From positions 1 through 5,395 of the forward strand of contig CAMQSH010000134.1 in assembly GCA_947036575.1 (NCBI GenBank): DNA of 5,395 bases, read 5' to 3'. The notes beneath the pieces are model-generated. The model saw nothing but the letters and a program-made list of their open reading frames with translations, was not told where the DNA came from and searched no databases. The translations under genes were made by a program, and so were the position numbers. Origin of the DNA: an uncultured Brevinema sp. GTDB lineage: Bacteria > Spirochaetota > Brevinematia > Brevinematales > Brevinemataceae. This document shows, one piece after another, positions 1-4,980 of the stretch (positions are counted from its first letter, which is position 1; each line of letters opens with the position of its first letter).

Positions 1-2
1 AA

Positions 3-53
3 AATGGTAAGCAAATTTTTATCCTACCGAATGACGGATATTCCATAAAATAA
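3..53 (+). CDS. Possible 3' end of a plus-strand gene, product unknown
   Basis: The frame from base 3 reads NGKQIFILPNDGYSIK and then TAA at 51-53. It is open to the left edge and has a protein-like composition. It would converge on the minus-strand split-barrel gene, with an imperfect hairpin lying between their stops. Only 16 residues are visible, so no family can be named. The opposite strand is also open here (an ATG at 43-45 reading out of the window), but it has no ribosome binding site, so I prefer the plus-strand reading. Confidence is low because an open run this short can occur by chance. Confidence 0.35.
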   Translation, partial: NGKQIFILPNDGYSIK

Positions 54-78
54 AATATATTATCTTAAAACCAAACAT

Positions 79-116
79 AAAAAAAGATACCTAAATATAA
101 ATATTATATAGCTCTT
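79..116 (-). terminator. Imperfect hairpin plus T-run after the split-barrel gene
   Basis: Read on the minus strand, an imperfect stem (arms AAGA/TCTT, CTA/TAG and TATAA/TTATA, with small internal loops and a 3-nt loop at 101-103) is followed by seven T residues (the A-run at 79-85 on the plus strand). It lies 24 bases after the stop at 140. The stem is AU-rich and weak, so this is a candidate intrinsic terminator rather than a certain one. Confidence 0.42.
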
Positions 117-139
117 CTTATATTTATGACCGATAAAAA

Positions 140-529
140 TTAAATTGTTATAGTTTCTATATTTGTATAATCAAGAGTTACTGTAACTTCCTTAAAAGCG
201 ATCTGAAATAACAATAGATCTTCTCCACCAAACTCTATAGTTTCTTTATAACCTTCAATTTTAGAAATAAAAAAATCAGCCAGATCTTTTATTAATAGTG
301 TGCTTTTAGAAACAATCCCTTTACCTCTTACATGTTCTGTATCAATAGTGGGTATTGTTGTGAAAGCAATCTTAGGGTTTTTTTCAAACTCCCTAATTTT
401 GTCATTATCCTTAAAACTTGTGAAATAAATCTTTTTATCTTCTTTAACATAAATAAAATTAACAATTCTTACATTAGGTATATCATTCACACTCGTTGCA
501 ATTACCAATGTAGGTTGCTCTTTCATCAT
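140..529 (-). CDS. Pyridoxamine 5'-phosphate oxidase-like (FMN-binding split-barrel) protein, start probably disrupted
   Basis: The 129-residue product looks like the small PNPOx-like split-barrel flavoproteins of anaerobes. The order is an N-terminal strand LVIATSVNDIPNVR (8-21), then VNFIYV, a KIYFTS strand, a helix DKIREFEKNP, and the KIAFTT and EHVRGKG strands typical of this fold. These proteins are cytoplasmic, bind FMN or a related flavin, and mostly have unknown substrates; nothing here shows true PdxH activity. The ATG at 529 has no Shine-Dalgarno sequence. A better start lies upstream: GGAG (561-564), 8 bases, then ATG at 550-552. That frame encodes MSIENFEK and meets TGA at 526-528, overlapping the ATG at 527-529. 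One extra A in the A-run at 530-534 would fuse the two into MSIENFEKMMKEQP, which is how family members usually begin. The gene is therefore frameshifted at its start, mis-sequenced, or made by reinitiation from the 8-codon leader. Confidence 0.75.
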   Translation of the reverse strand: MMKEQPTLVIATSVNDIPNVRIVNFIYVKEDKKIYFTSFKDNDKIREFEKNPKIAFTTIPTIDTEHVRGKGIVSKSTLLIKDLADFFISKIEGYKETIEFGGEDLLLFQIAFKEVTVTLDYTNIETITI

Positions 530-552
530 TTTTCAAAATTTTCTATAGACAT
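526..552 (-). other. 8-codon leader frame / displaced N-terminus of the split-barrel gene
   Basis: ATG at 550-552 has a good ribosome binding site (GGAG at 561-564, 8-base spacing). It encodes MSIENFEK and stops at TGA 526-528, sharing bases with the ATG (527-529) of the downstream frame. Joined in frame it would supply the N-terminal helix this family normally has. It is either the true N-terminus separated by a one-base deletion in an A-run, or a short translated leader coupled to the main frame through the ATGA overlap. Confidence 0.6.
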
Positions 553-587
553 TTTAAAAGCTCCAAATATATTACTTTTTATTATAT

Positions 588-616
588 ATTGTATATCATC
601 TTGAAACTATTATCAA
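588..616 (-). promoter_or_regulatory. Promoter of the split-barrel gene
   Basis: On the minus strand TTGATA (611-616) and TACAAT (588-593) are separated by 17 bases, a near-consensus vegetative promoter. A second TATAAT occurs at 581-586. The predicted start is about 30 bases upstream of the ATG at 552, which supports 552 as the real initiation site. The -35 box sits immediately after the T-run of the PTS terminator. Confidence 0.6.
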
Positions 617-617
617 T

Positions 618-648
618 AAAAAAAGCTACCTAATAGATATTAGATAGC
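618..648 (-). terminator. Rho-independent terminator of the PTS gene
   Basis: The arms at 639-648 and 625-634 form a 10-bp stem (one G-T wobble) around a 4-base loop (635-638). Seven T residues follow on the minus strand (the A-run at 618-624). It begins 20 bases after the PTS stop. A T-run also flanks the other side, so it could act in both directions. Confidence 0.8.
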
Positions 649-667
649 TTTTTTAGATTTGTTCATT

Positions 668-2077
668 TTATTTTAGTGCTTGTTTCATAGCATCTGCAAG
701 AAATTCTACATCAGATCCTATAATTACTTGTACAGAATCGTGTAATTTCATAATACCTTTTGCACCGAGTTGTTTAATTTTTACTTCATCAATAAGCTCA
801 GAATTGTGCAATTTAATACGAAGTCTTGTAACACAATTTGTTAATTCTGTAAAATTATCCTTTCCACCTAAAGCAGCTATATATAGAGGTGCTACTTCCT
901 CATAAGAATCTTTTTTGGGATTAGAAGAATCCACTAAAGGAGTTATTTCCTCTGGATTACGTCCTGGAGTGTTGAGGTTTAACACTTTAATAAGTGTATA
1001 AAAAACAAAGAAATATACTACAAAAAATCCTACTCCTAAAACAGGAATTAACCAACCATTCGTAAAATAATTCCAAGATAAAATAAGGTCAATAATACCA
1101 CCTGAGAATGTAAATCCTGCTTTTAATCCAAGAATATTAGCAAGAGCAAAACTTGTTCCCATCAATACCGCATGAACCGCATATAATAGTGGTGCTACAA
1201 ATAAGAAAGAAAATTCTATAGGTTCTGTCACCCCAGTTAATAAAGAAGTTAAAGCAACACTAACAAACAAGCCTGAAACTGTATAACGACGTTCTTTTGG
1301 GACAGAGAGATACATTGCTAGTGCTGCAGCAGGCAGTCCAAAAATCATCACTGGGTAAAATCCAGCCATAAATATTCCAGCAGTAGGATCTCCAGCAAAA
1401 AAACGATTTAAATCACCAACAACTTGTTCTCCACTTGCATTCGTATAAGTACCAAGAGCAAAGTAAGCATATTTTTCGATAATATGTTGTAAACCAAAAG
1501 GAATTAACAATCTGTTAAAAACACCATAGAAAAATAGTCCTATTGCACCAGCTCCTGTAATCCAGTTAGCTAAATTTTGAATACCAGCACTCACTGCAGG
1601 CCATACATATCCAAGACCTATAGCTACGACTACAGAAATTAATCCTGCCATAATAGGTACAAATCGTTTTCCTCCAAAAAATGCTAAAAATATAGGTACT
1701 TGAGTTTTGTAGAAATGATTATAAGTATAACCTCCGATAAAACCAGCAATAACACCACCAAAAATCAATAGATTATTATCAGCATTAATAACTTTAGTTA
1801 CAGCTGTAATAATAAGATAAGAAAGAGCTCCCGCTAATCCAGCAGCAATATCTCTATCTTTTGCAAGTCCCCCAGCAATACCAATAGCAAATAATAAAGC
1901 CAAATTGGCAAAGATAGCAAGACCAGCTTCCAAAACAATAGCATTATTCATTAAATCTGGTTGCCCAAGTCTTAATAAAAGACCTGCAATAGGTAAAACT
2001 GCAATAGGTAAGACTAAGGCTTGACCTATTTTTTGAAGTTCAGATAACAAACTTCCAAAAAAATTATGATTTTTCAT
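668..2077 (-). CDS. PTS transporter subunit EIICB, glucose/N-acetylglucosamine family
   Basis: This is the membrane permease and phosphotransfer unit of a phosphoenolpyruvate-dependent sugar PTS. It brings in a hexose or amino-sugar and phosphorylates it during entry. The N-terminal EIIC domain (about 1-365) is strongly hydrophobic. It begins LQKIGQALVLPIAVLPIAG and contains LLRLGQPDLMNN (34-45), which is very like NagE-type N-acetylglucosamine permeases. It also has RLLIPFGLQH (189-198) and the signature GVTEPIEFSF (282-291), whose Glu is the sugar-contacting residue in this superfamily. A polar linker (about 366-392) leads to the EIIB domain (about 393-469) with the phosphorylated cysteine C415 in NCVTRLRI. 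At 469 residues there is no EIIA domain, unlike the longer E. coli NagE, so a separate EIIA-Glc protein must act in trans. The start is fixed by AGGAG at 2083-2087, 5 bases upstream. The gene has its own promoter and terminator. GlcNAc is the best substrate guess; glucose or another hexose is possible. Position 197 is Gln where relatives usually have His. Confidence 0.93.
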   Translation of the reverse strand: MKNHNFFGSLLSELQKIGQALVLPIAVLPIAGLLLRLGQPDLMNNAIVLEAGLAIFANLALLFAIGIAGGLAKDRDIAAGLAGALSYLIITAVTKVINADNNLLIFGGVIAGFIGGYTYNHFYKTQVPIFLAFFGGKRFVPIMAGLISVVVAIGLGYVWPAVSAGIQNLANWITGAGAIGLFFYGVFNRLLIPFGLQHIIEKYAYFALGTYTNASGEQVVGDLNRFFAGDPTAGIFMAGFYPVMIFGLPAAALAMYLSVPKERRYTVSGLFVSVALTSLLTGVTEPIEFSFLFVAPLLYAVHAVLMGTSFALANILGLKAGFTFSGGIIDLILSWNYFTNGWLIPVLGVGFFVVYFFVFYTLIKVLNLNTPGRNPEEITPLVDSSNPKKDSYEEVAPLYIAALGGKDNFTELTNCVTRLRIKLHNSELIDEVKIKQLGAKGIMKLHDSVQVIIGSDVEFLADAMKQALK

Positions 2078-2106
2078 ATTTTCTCCTATTAATTAATTAT
2101 ATAATT

Positions 2107-2156
2107 TATATTATACGTATAAATATATATTTGTCAACATTTAGTAACCTATTATT
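2107..2156 (-). promoter_or_regulatory. PTS promoter with palindromic operator, copy 1 of a duplicated 50-bp element
   Basis: Minus strand: TTGACA (2132-2137), a 16-base spacer, then TATAAT (2110-2115), a textbook strong promoter giving a leader of about 25 bases. The perfect 12-bp palindrome TTATACGTATAA (2111-2122) overlaps the -10 box, so a dimeric protein bound there would block transcription. The 50-bp block matches the one upstream of the fumarate-reductase gene at 46 of 50 positions, including 19 bases upstream of the -35. The palindrome resembles GntR-family operators in shape (the AraR site has a comparable TACGTA centre). That assignment is inference; no regulator gene is in the window. 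Confidence 0.85.
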
Positions 2157-2184
2157 CAAACTCAATAAAAAAATTATCCTTATC

Positions 2185-2205
2185 ATATCCCTTCAAAAGT
2201 GATAT
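2185..2205. repeat. Short inverted repeat upstream of the PTS promoter
   Basis: Two 9-base arms (2185-2193 and 2197-2205) are complementary except for one position and surround a 3-base loop. The repeat lies between the fumarate-reductase terminator and the PTS promoter element. On the minus strand seven T residues follow after a gap of about ten bases, so it could be a weak back-up terminator. It could equally be an upstream protein-binding site. Confidence 0.35.
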
Positions 2206-2222
2206 CTATGACCCCCTCTCAA

Positions 2223-2256
2223 TAAAAAACACCCTTCGATTTGAAGAGTGTTTTTA
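2223..2256 (-). terminator. Rho-independent terminator of the fumarate-reductase gene
   Basis: The arms at 2243-2251 and 2229-2237 form a 9-bp stem (one G-T wobble) around a 5-base loop (2238-2242), extended by flanking A/T pairs. A T-run follows on the minus strand (A-run 2224-2229). It lies about 12 bases after the stop at 2268, so the PTS gene is a separate transcription unit. Confidence 0.85.
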
Positions 2257-2267
2257 TTATCTTTAGA

Positions 2268-3971
2268 TTATTTATTCTCTTGAGCAAATTTTGCAGCTCT
2301 TTCACCACTTCTTCGTCCAAAAATTGTAATATCAGCTACAGCGTTTCCTCCGAGACGATTTGCCCCATGTATTCCACCAACTACTTCTCCAGCAGCGTAT
2401 AATCCTTTAATAGGAGTATTATTCGTGAGTAGTACTTGAGAATCAGTATTTACTGCAATTCCACCCATAGTATGATGAATCACAGGAAGTACAGCAATAG
2501 CATAGTAAGACCCTTCTGTTAATGCTTTACCAAAAACTGTTCTCCCTAAAAGATCTTTTTGAGATAAGACACTTTCATTATATTTTGTGATTGTATCTTG
2601 TAAGATTACAGGATCAACTGTAAGAGCAGATGCTAATTCTTCAACTGTTTTTCCAGATTTAACAAGACCTAAACTTTCATAATTTTTTACTGCTCCCAAG
2701 TTTTTTCTAACTTGTTCATCATAAATTAAATAAGCTTTGGCTGGGTTTTGTATAAGGATAGCTGCTGAAACAACATCTCTTGTTCCTAACTCATTAATAA
2801 ATCTTTGCCCCTCTTGGTTGACCATAATCCCACCAGATCCTCTTACTGCCTCTGTAATAAGTAAAGATCTTGTTGCTTCTCCTGTAGGATGAATTTGTAT
2901 AAATTCCATATCTTTGAGTTGTATTCCTAATTTATTTGCAATAGGAAAAATATCTCCTGTAGCACCTTTTTGATTACTCGTTTTGAATCCTTTAAGTTTT
3001 GGATTATAAGAAACTATCATTTCTAAATTAGCTCCAAAACCACCTGTTGCAATAACAACAGCTTTAGCAATAATACTATATCTTGTGTTTTTATCTTCTA
3101 CAACAACACTATTTATCTGATTATTTTGAATGACAAAATTAACTGCCTTAGTATCTGTACGAATATCAATTCCTAAGTTATTAGCTTCTGTAATAAGACC
3201 ATCTGTTAAATAAGGACCAACAGCATAACCCCCTTCAGGCTGGTGAGCACGTTTTTTACTACTTCCACCTAAAATAGACATTTTTGAAAGAGTGATTCCT
3301 TTTGATGCTAACCAATCAATAGTATTAGAACCGTCGTCTGAAAGGATTCTTACCAATTGAGGATCATTTTTATTTTGTCCCCCTTTCATTGTATCTTCAT
3401 AAAAAATTTGAGGGGTATCATCGATATTTTGAGCTTTTTGAGGTTTGGTACCAGCTGCATTTAGCCCACCTGTTGCATAAAGGGTATTTCCACCTAGTAA
3501 GGACATTTTTTCTACTAATATAACTTTACTACCACTTTCTGTAGCAGTAATAGCTGCTGTCAATCCAGCACCACCACCACCGATTACCAACACATCTACC
3601 ATGATATTAGTGCCATTAGTGATTTCAGATTGTATAGGATCTTTGGTATTAATAGTAATTTTATATTCTCCAAATTTTGACTTTTCTAGTGCTTCAGCAA
3701 CTGCCACTTTATAAGCATAAGAAGTAAATGTAGCCCCTGAAATACTATCTACTTCTGGACTTTGACGCTCAATAATACGTTTTTCCAAAAGAGTAAAAGC
3801 TTTCCCACCAACATAAGACGATTCATTGTGATTTAATACTTTAATTTGTTTGATTTGATTATTATCTACTAATACAGAAACTTCTACATTTCCACCAAAA
3901 CCAGGTCCAGTACCTATTTGTTCTTTGGGAGCACAAGCCCCTAGCAATAATAAAATAATTAGTAATTTCAT
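2268..3971 (-). CDS. Lipoprotein fumarate reductase-like flavoprotein with covalent-FMN domain
   Basis: Predicted extracytoplasmic reductase that passes electrons through FMN and FAD to an unsaturated acid such as fumarate. Order: a short lipoprotein signal with lipobox LGAC (lipidated C13); an FMN_bind domain (about 25-105) with the flavinylation motif DSISGAT (75-81), T81 being the expected ApbE target; then an FAD_binding_2 domain (about 124-567) with GGGGAG (131-136), E154 and ATGGFG (308-313). Catalytic residues of the soluble fumarate reductase family are present with the spacing of Shewanella Fcc3: H361 (HPTGE), T373, E374, R377, the proton-donor arginine R398 (GTRDVVSAA), H500 (HHTMGG) and R539 (GANRLGGN). 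As I recall, urocanate reductases have Tyr in place of the first His, so fumarate is the better guess; other enoates such as acrylate remain possible. There is no haem motif, so FMN replaces the cytochrome domain. No apbE or membrane electron donor is nearby. The start has AGGAGG at 3976-3981, 4 bases upstream. The gene has its own promoter, sharing an operator with the PTS gene. Confidence 0.9.
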   Translation of the reverse strand: MKLLIILLLLGACAPKEQIGTGPGFGGNVEVSVLVDNNQIKQIKVLNHNESSYVGGKAFTLLEKRIIERQSPEVDSISGATFTSYAYKVAVAEALEKSKFGEYKITINTKDPIQSEITNGTNIMVDVLVIGGGGAGLTAAITATESGSKVILVEKMSLLGGNTLYATGGLNAAGTKPQKAQNIDDTPQIFYEDTMKGGQNKNDPQLVRILSDDGSNTIDWLASKGITLSKMSILGGSSKKRAHQPEGGYAVGPYLTDGLITEANNLGIDIRTDTKAVNFVIQNNQINSVVVEDKNTRYSIIAKAVVIATGGFGANLEMIVSYNPKLKGFKTSNQKGATGDIFPIANKLGIQLKDMEFIQIHPTGEATRSLLITEAVRGSGGIMVNQEGQRFINELGTRDVVSAAILIQNPAKAYLIYDEQVRKNLGAVKNYESLGLVKSGKTVEELASALTVDPVILQDTITKYNESVLSQKDLLGRTVFGKALTEGSYYAIAVLPVIHHTMGGIAVNTDSQVLLTNNTPIKGLYAAGEVVGGIHGANRLGGNAVADITIFGRRSGERAAKFAQENK

Positions 3972-3988
3972 ATTTCCTCCTATTTAAT

Positions 3989-4038
3989 TATGTTATACGT
4001 ATAAATACATATTTGTCAACATTTAACAACCTATTATT
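3989..4038 (-). promoter_or_regulatory. Fumarate-reductase promoter with palindromic operator, copy 2 of the 50-bp element
   Basis: Minus strand: TTGACA (4014-4019), 16 bases, then TATAAC (3992-3997), giving a leader of only about 14 bases. The palindrome TTATACGTATAA (3993-4004) overlaps the -10 exactly as in the PTS copy. Only 4 of 50 bases differ between the copies, two of them adjacent (upstream of the -35), one in the spacer and one being the last base of the -10. Strong conservation outside the core boxes suggests regulator binding or recent duplication of the promoter. Confidence 0.85.
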
Positions 4039-4072
4039 TAATATTTTTAGTTCTAAAAATTTCTATAAACAT
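4034..4072 (-). other. 12-codon open frame upstream of the fumarate-reductase promoter
   Basis: ATG at 4070-4072 follows AAGGTG (4077-4082) and encodes MFIEIFRTKNIK, ending in TAA at 4034-4036 at the edge of the duplicated promoter element. A TATAAT lies further upstream (around 4099-4104) but lacks a good -35. It may be a gene remnant or chance. The rest of 4073-4163 holds nothing I can recognise. Confidence 0.2.
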
Positions 4073-4163
4073 TTTTCACCTTATTTTATAAAAATTATAC
4101 CCTGTATTTCAGATAACATCCACCATAGTAAAAGCATAATTATTTTTATTAATATATACTTAA

Positions 4164-4445
4164 TTACTGTTTGAATTCTTCCCAAGGTGAATTTTTATCT
4201 ACTCTTGTAGCGTAAGAGCCTAAGGGCATACTTGCTAATTCTCCTACAGAATTATCCAACTCAAAAATTTCTTTAAGTGATACAATGCTTGCTTCCGAAG
4301 TTTCGTGAGTTACTAAATCGCATAGAAATTGCCATGCCCCATCATCTTCATCATGGCTAGCATATTGTATCTCTACACCTCCATTAATAATATGGCAACA
4401 AGTAAAAACTGCTACATTTTCTTTTTCATCAAACGGAAAATTCAT
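4164..4445 (-). CDS. Conserved-looking 93-aa protein of unknown function
   Basis: This is a small acidic soluble protein without a signal peptide or membrane segment. Visible blocks are VAVFTCCHIINGG (11-23), with a Cys-Cys-His cluster at 16-18, an acidic HDEDDGAWQFLCD stretch (31-43), IVSLKEIFELD (54-64), and ELASMPLGSYATR (69-81). The pattern of a His-Asp-Glu-Asp stretch before a Trp-Gln-Phe strand, then SLKEI and ELADMPLG-like blocks, recalls widespread uncharacterised single-domain bacterial proteins, possibly DUF2185/immunity-protein-like. I cannot assign a function. The start is set at 4445 because GGAGG (4452-4456) lies 6 bases upstream. The longer reading from 4466 would run through that ribosome binding site and is rejected. 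It is not obviously linked to its neighbours: a terminator precedes it and there are about 125 bases before the next promoter. Confidence 0.75.
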   Translation of the reverse strand: MNFPFDEKENVAVFTCCHIINGGVEIQYASHDEDDGAWQFLCDLVTHETSEASIVSLKEIFELDNSVGELASMPLGSYATRVDKNSPWEEFKQ

Positions 4446-4472
4446 AGTAAACCTCCATAATAACAACTTATT

Positions 4473-4501
4473 ATTATATCTAATTTTAAATTGTTGATTA
4501 A
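4473..4501 (-). promoter_or_regulatory. Probable promoter of the 93-aa protein gene
   Basis: Minus strand: TATAAT (4473-4478) with TTAATC (4496-4501) 17 bases upstream. The -10 is perfect and the -35 is poor. It lies between the preceding terminator and the ribosome binding site, where a promoter is expected. Confidence 0.45.
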
Positions 4502-4523
4502 GTTACAATAAAATAATAGTGAT

Positions 4524-4556
4524 AAAAAAACAACTAGCTTAAGTTAGTTGTTTTTT
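4524..4556. terminator. Terminator after the VOC pseudogene, potentially bidirectional
   Basis: The arms CAACTA (4531-4536) and TAGTTG (4545-4550) enclose a CTTAAG core. The pair at 4537/4544 is a G-T wobble on the plus strand and an A/C mismatch on the minus strand. Seven A residues precede it and six T residues follow, so it can terminate in either direction. Its position, about 40 bases after the VOC frame ends, makes minus-strand use most likely. Confidence 0.75.
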
Positions 4557-4591
4557 ATTAATATGTTTTAACTAATAAGATCAATAAGATT

Positions 4592-4980
4592 TTAAAAAAC
4601 TAACATTCCATTCTCATCATATTTGAAAAATAAGCATGATACCCACCAAAAAAAACATCTTGAGGTTCTTTGATGATTGTTGCTCCTGCAGATTTGGCTA
4701 ATTCAATGATCTAATTAACTTCTTCTTTTTGTGCTACATTATAAGCTAAAGTCATTCCTTTAAAATAAGTGTGATCTTTGATAACAGAAAAATCAGGATT
4801 GATATCTTACACTAAATTTAATATAGGGAATAATTCAAACTTTGTCTCTGGCGTGTCAAAAAATACGACTGGAGGATTGTTTGCTTTTTCTGTTGTTTGA
4901 AAGCCTAGACTATCTCTATAAAATTTAAGTGATTGCTCCATATTCTCAACACCTAAACAAATCACATTAACTCTATTCAT
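4592..4980 (-). pseudogene. VOC-superfamily (glyoxalase/bleomycin-resistance fold) protein, broken by stops
   Basis: Translation from ATG 4978-4980 gives MNRVNVICLGVENMEQSLKF, then YRDSLGFQTTEKANNPPVVF, a typical first half-domain of a VOC protein. The frame has TAA at codon 58 (4807-4809) and TAG at codon 90 (4711-4713), yet homologous sequence continues between and after them: KGMTLAYNVAQKEEV, IIELAKSAGATIIKEP, QDVFFGGYHAYFS. At the 3' end the frame runs into MMRMEC and stops at 4600; shifting one base after YFS gives YDENGMLVF and TAA at 4592-4594, so a third lesion (a lost A) is likely. Both stops are one substitution from sense (AAA or GAA to TAA, GAG or AAG to TAG). The ribosome binding site AAAGGAG (4988-4994, 7-base spacing) and the terminator are intact, so decay is recent or the read is faulty. 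Such proteins bind a metal and act on small toxic or reactive molecules; the substrate cannot be told. Confidence 0.85.

Noticed and set aside
332..604. 90-codon plus-strand frame opposite the split-barrel gene
   Set aside because: It lies antisense to a recognisable flavoprotein gene and its promoter. Its product is Cys/Ile/Phe-rich with no family pattern, and it has no ribosome binding site.
2268..3971. Urocanate reductase (UrdA) as the identity of the flavoprotein
   Set aside because: The active-site His of fumarate reductases is present (H361, HPTGE). As I recall, urocanate reductases carry Tyr there. This is not a proof, since other substrates remain possible.
2107..4038. The paired 50-bp blocks as ends of a transposon carrying the reductase gene
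   Set aside because: They are direct, not inverted, repeats. They fit exactly over promoter elements at the same distance from the genes, and there is no transposase.
4105..4150. 18-codon frame beginning MLLLWWML on the minus strand
   Set aside because: It has no ribosome binding site, is short, and has no similarity that I recognise.
4446..4466. Upstream ATG giving a 100-residue version of the small orphan protein
   Set aside because: It would translate through the GGAGG ribosome binding site that is ideally placed for the ATG at 4445, and it has no binding site of its own.
4592..4980. Stop-codon reassignment or programmed readthrough in the VOC gene
   Set aside because: Both TAA and TAG interrupt it, and TAA acts as a normal stop in the flgC, orphan, PTS and reductase genes. 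There is no recoding signal in view.
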